From the NCBI RefSeq assembly GCF_022201045.2, contig NC_068558.1, forward strand, positions 3,749,501 through 3,813,500: a stretch of 64,000 nt of DNA. Reading direction: 5' to 3'. The DNA is from Citrus sinensis (Eukaryota > Streptophyta > Magnoliopsida > Sapindales > Rutaceae). Positions 1 to 11,811 of this stretch are shown here, piece after piece. How positions within the stretch are numbered: the first letter of the stretch is position 1; each line of letters starts with the position of its first letter. Position numbers and translations under genes: made by a program. The notes under the pieces were generated by a model. It ran no database searches. It had not been told where the DNA came from and was given only the letters and a program-made list of their open reading frames with translations.

Positions 1-11
1 ATTTCTTGTAG

Positions 12-623
12 GACATGTTTGCTGGTGGAACGGATACCACTTACACTGCTCTAGAATGGGCACTGACAGAGCTTATAAAGCATAGCAAAACTATGAAAAA
101 GGTGCAGGAAGAGGTGAGACGGATTGCTGGAAGCAAATCTTACATTAATGAAGATCATATAGAGAAAATGTTTTACCTCAAGGCAGTGATAAAGGAGACT
201 TTACGACTACACCCTCCAGTTCCATTGCTGCTTCCGCGACAAGCAACAAAAGATGTCCAGGTAGGAGGCTACAACATTCCTGCCAAATCCAGAGTTATTA
301 TCAATGCGTGGGCAATAGGGAGAGATCCTGCTTCATGGGAAGAACCAGAGAAATTTAAACCTGAGAGGTTCCTGGACAACTGTTCAAGTTTCAAAGGGAA
401 TGATTTTCATTTCATTCCTTTCGGAGCTGGTAGAAGGGGGTGTCCTGGAGCTACATTTGCTATTGCAATTGTTGAGCTTGTATTGTCAAACCTATTGTAC
501 AAGTTTGATTGGGCGTTGCCAGATGAACAAAGAGAGGAGGACTTGGATGTCGATGAATCAAATGGTATAACCATTCACAGGAAGTTCCCGCTTGTAGTTG
601 TTGCGACTCCTCATCGTTTCTAG
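12..623 (+). CDS. Cytochrome P450, CYP71 family, last exon only (5' part outside window)
   Basis: This is the C-terminal exon of a microsomal haem-thiolate monooxygenase. A TAG acceptor at 9-11 is followed by GAC ATG, the usual phase-0 junction of CYP71-clan genes just before helix I. The 203 residues carry the oxygen-binding motif AGGTDTT-like (MFAGGTDTT), the K-helix ExxR within KETLRLHPP, the PERF motif (KPERFL), and the haem loop PFGAGRRGCPG with the cysteine codon at 441-443. It ends at TAG 621-623. Nothing is broken in the visible part. Substrate cannot be read from sequence; the family mostly oxidises specialised metabolites such as terpenoids, phenolics or indoles. It is the first of four CYP71 genes in 22 kb, so the locus is a P450 cluster. 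The subfamily is not assigned. Confidence 0.93.
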   Translation, partial: DMFAGGTDTTYTALEWALTELIKHSKTMKKVQEEVRRIAGSKSYINEDHIEKMFYLKAVIKETLRLHPPVPLLLPRQATKDVQVGGYNIPAKSRVIINAWAIGRDPASWEEPEKFKPERFLDNCSSFKGNDFHFIPFGAGRRGCPGATFAIAIVELVLSNLLYKFDWALPDEQREEDLDVDESNGITIHRKFPLVVVATPHRF

Positions 624-1918
624 AGCCAAAGGGATAATGAAATGTCTGTAAAAATCTATCTTAAAATATTTGGTGAATGGTTATACCATTTGAGGTGTTT
701 CTACCCTTTTCTTCACTAAATAATTTATAAATAAGAGCTTCGTTAACCTTTTTTGTCTAGAATGTGCTTTGAGTTTTAAAAATGGAACGCGTGCTTTTAA
801 AGAGTCTTACAATTTACATGCTAGATTTAGACATCATTCTTGGAACTTGGTGTGTGTTTTCGAAATTACTTGTTTACCATTAAGATAAATTAATGCTGAG
901 GAAGCTCCACCAAAATTGACAAGGATAGCTCCATTATGGTCTATCACAAGCCGGGATGGTGATCTCTTGTCATTATGCAAACAAGATTAGGCATCCGATA
1001 ATGACATTTCCGCATGCAGGCCGGGATGGTGATCACTTGTCATTATGCAAACAAGGTTAGGCATCCGACAATGACATTTCCGCAAGCAGGACACGTAAAA
1101 CCTGCAACTTGAAAAAGTTTTTGAGGAATACAAACCACGGAAACTCCTATTGACTATCATTCACACATCTTATCCTATAACAATGCAGCTAGATCTAACT
1201 GATATTGATAAAGTGTTAAGTTTCTACAATAAATGGTATTGAACTGTAAAATTAAAAAAACACTTCCACTATCAAGAGAATCCCAGACCAAGAACTTTGT
1301 TTTTTTATAAACAAATATTAAGACATTGAAAATTGAAAAAAGAAACTTTTTATTTCCTTAACTCAGGATATGAGCTTTTGTTAAAGCTTCCTCTTTTCTC
1401 TTTTCTTGATTTGATACATAATCGGCCCCACTAACCATTGAAGCAAATGTCTCTATTTAGAACAAGTGAGCCACCGCTTCTTACAAGCTTCATCATGCCA
1501 TGTTTCTATTGCTTTTAGGCGGCCATTTGATGAATCAACGCCTATCCTTAATTTGCCACCTCATGCATACATAATTGAGCAGGTTTCTATCATTTAGTCA
1601 AGCTTCTTTAGCTTAGCATGTGATGACTACATTTGGCTTTGATTCGATGTATTTCATTGATACGCATCACATCTTAACAAACTTGTAGCAGCCGCCGTAA
1701 TTTTTTAAATATTCCGTTGGGTTTATTCTGTTTATTTCATGTTCATAGTCCAAGCATATGATCATTCACCAATAGACTAGAGATTGGATGCTACTATGTA
1801 TAGCAGTGGATTGAGTTGAAAAACGTGAATAAAGAAGTTGACAGCCTAGCTAGATCCTATAGTATAGATCAGAGAATATGGAAAAACTTAGAAAGATACA
1901 CTGGTGGGAGATTAATCA
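624..1918. other. Intergenic spacer between two CYP71 genes
   Basis: There is no coding sequence here. It holds the 3' untranslated region of the left P450, the 70-bp tandem duplication listed separately, and the upstream region of the next P450. Confidence 0.7.
951..1090. repeat. 70-bp imperfect direct tandem duplication
   Basis: Two head-to-tail copies, 951-1020 and 1021-1090, both start with CCGGGATGGT. I count four mismatches in 70 positions. The duplication lies about 0.9 kb upstream of the P450 at 1997 and is richer in GC than its surroundings. Its function is unknown. Confidence 0.9.
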
Positions 1919-1924
1919 TATAAA
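1919..1924 (+). promoter_or_regulatory. Candidate TATA box of the CYP71 gene at 1997
   Basis: TATAAA lies 73 bp upstream of the ATG at 1997, a spacing that leaves a short leader. It is identified by position and sequence only. Confidence 0.45.
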
Positions 1925-1996
1925 TGAAGTGGCTACCTTTAATAAATGAATAATGATTTGCACCAAAAGGTAGAAACCTGTTAAGAGAAAACTCTG

Positions 1997-3689
1997 ATGG
2001 CTTTCCATCAATGGCTTGAGGAAGGGTTCAAACCTTCCATGGTCTTTGCAGCTCTTTTTCTGTTGCTGCTGCTTAAGTTTATCTTAAAGGAGAATTCAAG
2101 AAAAAGAAAGCTTAATCTCCCCCCAAGCCCTTCAAAGCTTCCAGTCATCGGTAACCTTCACCAGCTTGGTAAAATGCCCCACATCTCTCTCTGCCGTTTG
2201 GCAGAGAAGTTTGGTCCAATCTGTTACTTGCAACTCGGTGAAGTTCCTACAGTAGTGGTTTCTTCGGCTAAAATGGCAAAGGAAGTGATGAAGACCCATG
2301 ATCTTGCACTTGCAAGCCGCCCTCAGATTTTTTCAGCCAAACACCTCTTTTATGACTGCACTGATGTTGTGTTCTCCCCTTATGGTGCTTACTGGAGGCA
2401 TATACGAAAAATTTGCATGCTTGAGCTACTGAGTGCCAAACGAGTCCAATCTTTTAGCTTTGTTAGAGAAGAAGAAGTAGCTCGTCTGGTTCGTCGAGTA
2501 GAAGAGTGTTATCCTAATACCACCAATCTAACTAAGACTCTTGGACTGTATGCAAATGATGTTCTTTGCAGGGTTGCACTTGGGAGGGATTTCTCGGGGG
2601 CAGGGGAGTACGATCAGTATGGTTTCCAGAAGATGCTCGAGGAGTATCAAGCATTACTAGGCGGTTTTAGTATTGGAGATTTCTTCCCTTCCATGGAGTT
2701 TCTTCACAGCTTAACCGGCATGAAATCAAGGCTCCAAAAAACCTTTCGACGCTTTGATCAGCTTTTCGACAAGGTAATAAAAGAACATCTCAATACCGAT
2801 AGAGAAACGGAAAAGCAGGACCTTGTCGATGTTTTACTAGATATACAGAAGAGTGAATCAGCTGAAATGCCTCTCACCATGGACAACGTCAAAGCCATCA
2901 TCTTGGTCAGTGAAAACTTCTTTATTTGCGGCTGCTTTGCTTTAACCCCTTTTAGCTTAAAAAATGAACAGATGTCTAAATGTATAAAACGTGCAATTTT
3001 TGACTTATCATCTCCACAGAAACTGAAACGGGAAAGTGGCTATGTAAATGTTGCAGGACATGTTTGCTGCAGGAACAGATACAACCTTCATAACTCTCGA
3101 TTGGGGGATGACAGAGCTCATCATGAACCCCCGTGTCCTTGGAAAAGCTCAAGCTGAAGTTCGAAGGATTCTTGGAGACAGAAGAGCTGTACTAGAAAGT
3201 GACCTGCCTCAGCTGCACTACATGAAAGCTGTCGTCAAAGAGATATTTCGATTGCACCCTCCTGCTCCTGTCCTAGTCCCAAGGGAATCCATGGAGGAAG
3301 TTACCATTGATGGGTATAATATCTCAACCAAAACACGATTTTTTGTAAATGCCTGGGCAATAGGGAGGGACCCAGAATCATGGGAAAATCCTGAAGCCTT
3401 TGAGCCAGAAAGATTTATGGGTAGCACAATCGACTTCAAAGGGCAGGATTTCGAGCTTGTACCGTTTGGTTCCGGTAGAAGAAGCTGTCCAGCTATTGCA
3501 TTTGGAGCGGCAACTGTTGAGCTAGCTCTAGCTCAGCTGCTCCACAGCTTTGATTGGGAGCTTCCCCCTGGTATTGAAGCTAAAGATTTAGATATGAATG
3601 AAGCTTTTGGCATCACTATGCACAGGACAGCTGATCTGATTGTTGTAGCCAAGCCTCACTTTCCCCAAGAAAATTCACCACCGAGCTAG
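1997..3689 (+). CDS. Cytochrome P450, CYP71 family, complete
   Basis: This is a membrane-anchored endoplasmic-reticulum monooxygenase of 513 residues. Exon 1 is 1997-2905 (303 codons) and exon 2 is 3057-3689; the single phase-0 intron 2906-3056 has GT..AG borders and sits at the conserved CYP71 position before DMFAAGTDTT. Residues about 15-35 are hydrophobic (the anchor), followed by basic residues and a proline-rich hinge (PPSPSKLPVIGNLHQL). Exon 2 holds AAGTDTT, the ExxR motif in KEIFRLHPP, EPERFM, and the haem loop PFGSGRRSCPA with Cys447. The last position of the haem consensus is Ala rather than Gly; this is known in some relatives (CYP83, from memory), so it is not proof of inactivity. 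The ATG gives the anchor at the expected distance. Substrate is unknown. Confidence 0.93.
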
Positions 3690-4621
3690 GTCAATATTTT
3701 CCCTCTTGTCATATGAATTCATTTTGCTTCCCTGCATGTAATCAGCAGAAAAGAAGAGAGAGTAAAGGTTAAAAGGAAAATAAAAGAGTCTAATGGGGTT
3801 TGCCAAGAGAGCTCGAACTGGATTTTGGTTTACTCGTCTAACACTGACAGCAGGTCAAACCAACCCAACATATGGCGAAGACAATGAATAATATACGTGA
3901 TATAAGATGGTTGCATAGGATGAGCATGAAATTTTTGAAACTCGTAATTTGGCTATAAGTGTTTGTCTTGAGTGTACGATATATAGTTTTGAAGCTTGCA
4001 ACAAATGAACCAAAACTCCAAATTATTATGACTGTTCTGCCCTATGATCCAGTTAGAATTCTATTTGTTTCTTAATTGTTTTGCAATATTAAGTTATTTT
4101 TTATTTTTTTTATTGCTTTTAGTATTTTATTCTTTTGTTTAGTTATCACATTTGAATTCTGTTTATTTTATTTTTTCATTTCAATTAAGAAAATTTTATT
4201 ATAAAATAATATTTTAGTTTCACTTATTTTAATAAATTCACAATATTTAAAATTTAATAAAAATCCCAAAATCCTAGTTATGATTATTCAAACTTATCAA
4301 TAATATTTTTATTATTTAAAATTTTTGTTTCTATTAGTTTATCAATTTTTTTACTATTCCGCATAACAATGCACAAAGCAAACCTCCAGGTGGGTTGACT
4401 GAACCCAATTCGTACCAACGGGGTATTATCCGCTTTGCATTATCTTCCACCAGACAAAAGGATAATTGTTTCTTGATTCATTCGTTCAAAACTTTGCTAA
4501 GTTGCCGGTGCACGATAGTTACACACCCATACTACATATGGACAAGCAATTTTAAGGTTATAAGAAATTATATTTAAAAAAGATGTAGGCATTGGAATTC
4601 ACAGAACACTTTTTTTTTTTA
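3690..4621. other. AT-rich intergenic DNA
   Basis: This stretch follows the P450 and precedes a foldback element. I see no gene. The short open frame at 4395-4577 has no recognisable features. Confidence 0.6.
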
Positions 4622-4783
4622 ATGTTATATAATTATCTAACATACATGATTACGTAGGAGCCGTTGGATTTTATTCAACGGTTGTGGAAATAACATAATT
4701 TTATTATTTTATATTTTCACAACTGTTGGATAAAAATCCAACGACCGCTACATAATCATGTATGTTACATGATCATGTAACAT
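4622..4783. mobile_element. Foldback MITE, about 162 bp
   Basis: The element is almost entirely an inverted repeat. The arm from 4622 (ATGTTATATAATTATC then AACATACATGATTA) is mirrored by the arm ending at 4783. About 70 bp pair on each side, with scattered mismatches, around a roughly 20-bp AT loop near 4692-4712. It has no coding capacity. I could not fix a target-site duplication, so its superfamily is open. Confidence 0.8.
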
Positions 4784-5146
4784 AACAACCTCCTTCACAC
4801 AAACACACATAGCTATGCAGTAGCAATCTCAAATTCTATTTAACTGGTTAAGCAAATTTCCTTTGCAGCCAAGCTTGCTTTAACAAATTACAACGAGGCA
4901 ATCGCTGCTCAACTAACTCATTACAGCACATGAAAGAAAATCACAACGCGGATGAAAAGCATAAAAAACACACGATAAGGAAATGATTCTATAGCTGAAA
5001 TTCGCGAATGTCATTAGCTTTGTGAAGTACTCTAGCTTCAAAATTGGGATCCTCCACAAATCGCTGGTCACTTTGAGGTCAAGCATAACCGAGACTTTTG
5101 TCTCTCACACGTCTAAATCGACTGCTTCAAGTGCAGCCACTTAATC

Positions 5147-8100
5147 TCAGTGAGATCTTATATCCTGGATATAACGGCCCACTTGCTGAGCTCCAATAAT
5201 CAAGGCATCAGCAGCCAGAAATACTCCGACCTGTTTCCAAAACAGATGGATATTAGTCTCACTCAGATAACTAATAAATTTAAGGCTAAACAACAGACTA
5301 TTTTACTAAGAATCTAAGACAACAACTTCATAATTACCAGACGCGCAGAGTATAGTAATCGATAACCCCAACCTTCTCTGGCAGCTTGAGCTCTTTGTTG
5401 ATCGGTCCAACTGAAAACAAAATAAATGCGCAAAGAGTACACTTTAATAAATCATAAATTTTTAACATCATCAGGACTAGTATATTTATTACCTCAGCTG
5501 GCACGTTTTATTAGACTGGTATTTGTTGCAGATGGTAAAGACGCTTCAAGCAAACAATTTTTTAAGTACTGAAAAAGTATTTTAGGAGTAGGCCCTAAGA
5601 AAATCCATTGAATCATGAAAAGATTTGTGATCTATCACCAAGAAGACCAGTCCAGGCATTAAGTCAGAGCACGTTTAGCAATGTTCTAACAATTACAACA
5701 TTAAATGGCATTTACAGGATTTATTTTCCATCCATTTCAGCAAGACACAAGAAACTGCAGTAGATAGAATGATATCATCTGCTAACTAATTTTCGCACAA
5801 ACTTAGCACTTGGTGACAGTGAGAATTATTGAATCCTTAATTCCACTCTCTTGCATGTTAAAGGAATGTTGCAGATGTACAATAAATTATCAGAAAAGAG
5901 TTTTAGAAATTATAAAATTATCTTTGAATATTCTCTAGATGAATGAAAGAAGAAGTGGAATATTACTGGAAGTCTCCAGCCTGAATATTATCAGAGCTTA
6001 ACTGGGTGTTTAGGCCTTCAGGTTGAATGCAATCAAGACAAGTGCCAAGGGATTTCATAAACAGGAGATGTTTTTCAGATTCTCTTTCTATAGCAGTAAA
6101 ACTGCATTCAGATTCTCTTTCTCTTGCAGTAAAACTGCACAAGGTATTCCTTCTTAATATCTATAAAATTCACTCCTCAATATCTTTTATAATTTCCAAT
6201 ATATTCCACCAATTTCTCAAATTTCCCACATATAAACCGTCCATAGCATGGATTATGACATATGTCATTTTCGAAAAAGAAGTACTTGGATATGAAATGT
6301 GAAGAAACGGGTAACAAAGCTGAGATGTGTACCCAAGGAACTCGGAAAGCCCTCCAATTCCAGCAAACTTCAAAGGCTGAGGACCTTCTCTGACAAGATC
6401 CTAATCCAAAATACATTCAGACTAGATTAAAAAAAAATTCATCCTATTGGAGCAAAATGAAAGAATGAAAAGAAGAAGTCAGTACCAAACGAAATATGAA
6501 CACAAAATAAAAGGAAATCTGGAATTAAAAATTAGAAACATGTATACCTCTTCTTCAGCAGCCTCTAAACCCCCTTGAACCCAGAAGAGGTTTCTGTATC
6601 CAGCATTGTAAAGTAGCTCACAAGCAGCAAGAGACCTTTTAGAGAACTATTGTTAGTGAAGAATTTGCATGAACAAGTGTGCACTGAGGCACAGATTAAA
6701 ATTGATTGATCTTAAGTGCCAATAAGTTCATCTAAAGATTCACCTCAATCCTTTCTGGCATGCAACAATCAGGTCAGTATCTTTTGGGAGTTTCTCCTCA
6801 ACTTTTGATAAGAATTGCCTATAAAAAAGAAGAAAGAGAAACAATAACCATGAAACATAACGTTTACGCTTAAATAGATGCATGGACCCAAAAAATTGAG
6901 AACTTCAAAAGTAATTTAAACATACTTATTGTAAGATAATGTGGGGACACCACTCCACCAACCTCCTACACAATGATAATTCAATTTAAGAAGAAACATC
7001 CACAAAGTTAGGAATCACTAGTTTCAGTGTTTTCACTCCGTTGGCCAGTAATACCATGAAGGGCATAAGATTTAATTACGCTAATACAGAAATAGATGCA
7101 ACTAAAGTATAAGACAGCATGATATGATACCCATTACAAAATTGGTGACCTTTGGGGGAAGAGATCCGGCATCAAATGTGTCATCAATATCAAAGATAGG
7201 AATCCAGATTGAGCCTTTAATCCAACCCTTTAAAACATAGAAAAAAAGATTAAGAAAACTTGATGATGATGACAAAGAAAATAGACATCAACAACGCCGT
7301 GGACAGTAAAAAAAATGTTCCAACAAATGAGGGAAAAGAGAGAAGCATAAGTATCGAAAAATTCTAATGACAGCATCCAACTAAGGACTAGCCTTATTTG
7401 ACACAATAAAATATTTGAAATCAATCAACTTAACTAACATACGATTATGGCTCTTTTAAGCTGGAAAATTAATGGAAATTACAAGCATATCATGAAAATC
7501 ATTACTACCACCAGCATAAACTACTGCAAAATGGGAGAAACCCATCTACATAACATTGTAGAAAAAGAAATAATTTTCACCTTTTTGCGCTCAGTAGATG
7601 GACGAACGTCAAGCAAGGTTTTGCTAGAGAGTTGAACTGCATAACCGGCTTCCCTTGGTGTAAGAACTTTTACTTTTCCGTCCCTGATCTACAAACACAA
7701 AACAGTTGAAACTACTAAATTAAGAGCTTCAAGATCAAGAGCATTATGTAAAAGAAGCTGAGGCAATGTCATCAGTATAATTGTCCAATAAACATAGTTG
7801 ATATGTGTATTTTAGCGATTACCATATCGTAGTGCAATAATTTCATATAAACTTTATATTATCAGATTAGACAAGTAACATCACCATTTGAAATTTACTT
7901 TAGAAAAACAAAAAAGTGTGATTCTAATACATGAATCACTAAAAGGCAACGAAATTTTATTCCACAGAACAAGATTAATAGCCCCTCACTGACAATAATT
8001 AACAAGGGGGAAAATTTTTCATTTCATTAAATAAATCGGAATACCAGAGCGTCCCATCTCTTCTTTGCAGCAGCCATATCTCTCATTTGCTTCAGCTCAT

Positions 8101-8470
8101 ACTCTTCTCCACCAGCTTGCATCCGAATACCACCCAAATTCTTTAAAAAGAAAAACATAGAAAAGAAACAGAAGACAACCAATCTCAATTTTCTTTCTCC
8201 CCATTTTCCTTGGTTTTCTCGAGGAACGAACAGAGACAGTAAGAAAAGAGAACAAAGAAAATAATGAGAACCCATTAATCAGAACAGCCAATAAATGGAA
8301 TATGTGCGTACAAAAGAAGGAGCAATGTAATATGGCGTAAGTCTGAGAGAAGCTGGCTTTGAAGAGTTCAAGTAACGAGCTTTAGCCAACAGTTTGTTGC
8401 TCTGTTCTTTGTGAAAACTTGCACGCGAACTCGTAAAAGAATTCAGACAAGGGAGTGCCAGAGATTCCAT
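5147..8470 (-). CDS. STR11: Rhodanese-like domain protein, chloroplastic (STR11-type)
   Basis: This is a single-domain sulfurtransferase-like protein predicted for the chloroplast. Ten exons (minus strand): 8470-8312, 8140-8045, 7688-7581, 7227-7131, 6965-6926, 6818-6744, 6635-6548, 6400-6333, 5410-5338, 5230-5147. All junctions are GT..AG and keep frame, giving 295 residues; I recall Arabidopsis STR11 (At4g24750) at about 292. The first 55 residues are Ser/Ala/Lys-rich and resemble a transit peptide. The rhodanese domain starts near residue 95 (LTPREAGYAV, LLDVRPS). The active-site loop ACQKGLRS keeps the cysteine (Cys187), and the end of the domain is FAGIGGLSEFLG. The last exon is hydrophobic (VGVFLAADALIIGAQQVG) and could be a membrane helix. 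Its substrate is unknown. Gene order with the CP31-type gene at 58.8 kb recalls Arabidopsis chromosome 4. Confidence 0.93.
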
Positions 8471-9183
8471 TTTTAAGCTTCTGAGATTGAGAATTGAAGT
8501 CTCAGGCTCTAAGCTTCGAAATTGCCTGTGCTCTGTTCTTACTTCTTACCTTTTTTTCTTTTTTCCTTTTTTTTTTTTTTTGAGATAAGTATGTCGTTCT
8601 TTTGTTACTAGTTTTGATAATGTTTTGTACTTCTTTTCTTACTGGTTTTGATAATTTTTTATAGAGTATTTTTTTGCTTTAACAAAATGACAAAACCTGA
8701 AAAGAAAGAAATTTATCTGGATTACCTTTGGACTTGGGTGTTCCTTGGTGCTATTCGCAAGAGTATGGGATTATCTTAAAGGAAAACAAAAAAATAAAGA
8801 AAAAATATTGAAATCATTACATAAACATTATATTATATATAGTATGCGATCAATTAGTTGAATCATTTGCAGACCCTTTTTTTAAAAGAAAGATAAATAT
8901 TTTTTCTCAAGGATTATTATATTTTCATTATGGTAAGTATTACGACAAAACAATTCATTGCGCAAATTATTGAAAGGAAACATTCACTACATGAGTTTTT
9001 TTTTTTTTAAATTACCATTCACTATATTTTCATTACTCTTATTAATTGATCTGTTAATTAACTTATAAAATATTAATTTTATCCTTACTGAATAACTCCT
9101 AAAATGAAAAGAAAATAGTATAAATTAATATTATATAAATTTATAATTTTGTCCTACTATTAGTGTGAAACAATATCATTGCC
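8471..9183. other. 5' flank of the STR11 gene and AT-rich spacer
   Basis: The minus-strand promoter and leader of the rhodanese gene should lie just right of 8470. There is a T-run at 8568-8580, the rest is AT-rich, and no gene is visible. Confidence 0.55.
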
Positions 9184-9304
9184 GTTTAAATGGAGAAGCT
9201 ATTTGAACCCATTTAAATACTCAATAAACCCAATTTCTCATGACATCCATCAACAAAATTTTAATTTTATAATTTTTCTTTAAGCACCCATCTGAATTCC
9301 TAAA

Positions 9305-9861
9305 GAGTACTGCTATTTACCCTGAATTTGCACCCTGAATTTGTGCCCCGAAAAACAAAACGCACCGTTTGGTTTTCCCTCTCCACACGTGTTACTTCAT
9401 TTGCTTTCCACTTAACTTTCACTTTTGTTTTCACTTTTCCTTTTCCACTTAGCCCCGAAAAGGTAAACACGAATGTGACCACAGCTCCTATTTTCTTCAG
9501 ACCTTCCATTTTCCACTTAGCCTTGAAAAGGTAAACACAAACGGGACCACGGCTCCGATTTTCTTCAGACCATGGCTCCGATTTCCACTTAGCCTCGAAA
9601 AGGTAAACAAAAACGGGTTTTTCACTAGTACTTCAATGAACTCCGCTTAAATCTTCAGACCTTCCCAAAAAAGCAAAGCGAAGGAAATAAGTGCTGCACA
9701 ACTAGAACGCAACAAATAAAATAAGTGTTGCATGTTGACTGTCCTTCCCTCTTACATAAAGCAACTGAAGAAACACGTGCTTCAAAAGCAAATGGCAATC
9801 AAATTACCAAACGGTGCGTTTTGTCTTTCGGGGTGCAAATTCAGGGTAAATAGCTTTTTAC
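9305..9861. mobile_element. Mutator-like MITE inserted in the outer element, 557 bp
   Basis: The terminal inverted repeats share GCTATTTACCCTGAATTT and more (left from 9312, right ending 9854); the outermost 7 bp are less similar. A perfect 9-bp direct repeat, ATTCCTAAA, lies at 9296-9304 and 9862-9870. A 9-bp duplication is typical of Mutator-like elements. The interior contains two and a half tandem units of 68-72 bp. It appears non-coding: the open frames at 9300-9534 lie in the repeat arm. Confidence 0.8.
9441..9620. repeat. Tandem units of 68-72 bp inside the MITE
   Basis: Units starting at about 9441, 9509 and 9581 each begin TTTCCACTTAGCC and continue GAAAAGGTAAACA; the third is partial. 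It is internal structure of the mobile element. Confidence 0.75.
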
Positions 9862-10980
9862 ATTCCTAAAATATCCTATTCACATATATGTCTTCACCAA
9901 TATTAGTGAACATCAAAGAATATCATGTCTTTTCCAAACTAATTTAGATCTGTAAACTTAACAAGTGATTCTTCCAAAATTATTACTTTTAGAAATAATA
10001 TAATTTTATTCATTATAAAGATTGTAATGGGGCAAGCTTCATAATTTTGATTTGGGAAGAGACTTTTGGAGGCTGCGCATAAATGAATTCAGGATTACCC
10101 TCTGCAAAGAGCAATCAAATTGCCACTTAAATTTTGATCATAATTTGTTAATTTGATGCAACTTCTTCCCCTCCTTTTTTTCCAAATCTATTAAGGATTT
10201 AAAATTCATGAAACTTGAAAAATAGCGTTGTTACTGGTTCAACAACAATTGAGATTTCATTTTGCATATGTTTCATTATAAGAAATGTTAAAATATCTTC
10301 CCTAAGTAATTCACAATGAGAAATGTTTTGTTTTGTCAACATTATCTTCCAACAAGTGTAAAAATAATTTCATATGTATTTAACAGAGGAATTTATAAAT
10401 TTAGATCATGAAGAGACTAAGGGTTTATAAGTAAATTTATTTAAGGGTATATTTGTAATATAAAATTTTGTAGAAAAAATGGGTGCCAAAAGTATTTATT
10501 GGGTTCAAATAGCCTCACCCCCATTTAAATTTATAATAATAATAAAATGAAAATATTGGCCCTCCAATTGATCTATCACACGATTAATTGTAAATTAATG
10601 GATGCATAGTAAATTACCATTTTAAAAAAGTTAATATAGTGATGTGTTACTTTTCAATAATTTATGTAGTGATTTGTTATTTTGCAATATTTGCCATAGT
10701 AAAACGATAATAACCCTAAAATTTAATTACAAATTTAGGTTTCATTTGATGAAAGTACAATTTAGTCTATATGAGATTATCATTAGACTAATGGCAATGA
10801 TCGAAATATATCAAATTGTTATTTTTAAAACGTTAAACGTAAAGAAGCGTTACTTTTAATAATTCATATAGTAATTTATTATTTGACAATATTTGACATA
10901 ATAAAGGATAATCATTTTCTTAAAAGTCACGTCATGTGATTATTTATTGAAGAAATAATGAAAACTCTTTTTCACTTGTG

Positions 10981-11335
10981 AGAGATGGCAATTTTTCCCG
11001 ATGGGATGGGATTGGGGCATATTTTTGTCCCATAAAAAAATTTAGGGCCGGGATTGAGACATTTTTTTATCACAATTACATAGCGGGACGGGAGTGGGAT
11101 TGACAAATTCTGTACCATCCCGTCTCATTACCGATTAAGAATGAAAATTTTTTTAATTGGGATGGGATCCCGCAGGATCCCATCTCTTTTGGGACAGGAT
11201 TAGGACATATTTTTGTCCCAAAAAAATATATAGGGACGGGATTGGGACGTTTTTTCATCCCATTTGCATATACAGGATGGGACTGGGATTGGTAAATCTC
11301 ATCCCATCCCGTCCCATTGCCAACCCTTAGCTTCG
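10981..11335. mobile_element. MITE-like repeat rich in GGGATGGGAT motifs
   Basis: The ends are inverted: GATGGCAATTTTTCCCGATG near 10984 pairs with the complement of the segment ending near 11326 (CCCGTCCCATTGCCAAC). Inside, two diverged halves (about 10997-11130 and 11155-11320) both run GGGATGGGAT, then ATATTTTTGTCCCA, then GGGACGGGATTGGGAC-like sequence. The minus-strand open frame at 11076-11345 is this repeat read as protein and is not a gene. Confidence 0.7.
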
Positions 11336-11369
11336 TCTTTTTCAAGTCATTTTCGTTTTTTTTTCTTAA

Positions 11370-11811
11370 GGGTTAATTTTGGCCTGCCCCTAAATGTTTT
11401 AATATTTTCCACCGTGCCTCCAAATGTTTCAACAATTTTCACCCCGCATCCAATCCGTTAATTTGACCGTTTATTCTAATGGTCAAAGGGTAACTTTGGA
11501 AGCTCATGCCCTAAGTATTATTTGATGATAATAAATTAAATTTATTTGATAAGTTAATTGATGGAATTATTGTGTAATTTGACCGTTAAGAATTTTTAAT
11601 ATGAATATCAATTATTGGATTAACATTTTATGTCATTTACTTTTTCTCCAATTCAAATAAGGGGCATTTATGACATTTATTTATATTTCAAACAGCTCAG
11701 TTAAAAATAACGGTCAAATTAACGGAAATAGGTACGGGGTGGAAATTGTTGAAATATTTAAGGGCGCGGTGAAAAATATCGAAACATTTAGGGATTAAGC
11801 GGAAATAACCA
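11370..11811. mobile_element. Mutator-like MITE with 9-bp target duplication, 442 bp
   Basis: Long terminal inverted repeats of about 100 bp run from 11370 (GGGTTAATTTTGGC) and mirror the end at 11811. The inner parts of both arms share AATTTGACCGTTA and CCCTAAATGTTT. The perfect 9-bp direct repeat TTTTCTTAA lies at 11361-11369 and 11812-11820. No open frame is present. This boundary definition is the cleanest in the window. Confidence 0.88.

Larger units (their letters stand above)
9184..10530. mobile_element. Non-autonomous inverted-repeat transposon (outer element of a nest)
   Basis: The left end near 9192 (GCTATTTGAACCCA at 9198) is mirrored near 10522, and similarity continues inward for about 100 bp with gaps (ACAAAATTTTA on both arms). 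A direct repeat of 7-8 bases, TTTAAAT, flanks the element (9184-9191 and 10523-10530, one mismatch at the first base). That length suggests hAT or Mutator type. A second element (9305-9861) lies inside it. No transposase is encoded. Confidence 0.65.

Noticed and set aside
4395-4577. 60-codon open frame
   Set aside because: No domain, intergenic, composition unlike a gene.
9300-9534. Complementary open frames on both strands
   Set aside because: They lie in the inverted repeat and tandem units of a MITE.
11076-11461. Minus and plus frames with repeated NPVP-like words
   Set aside because: These are a translation of the GGGATGGGAT repeat, not a protein.
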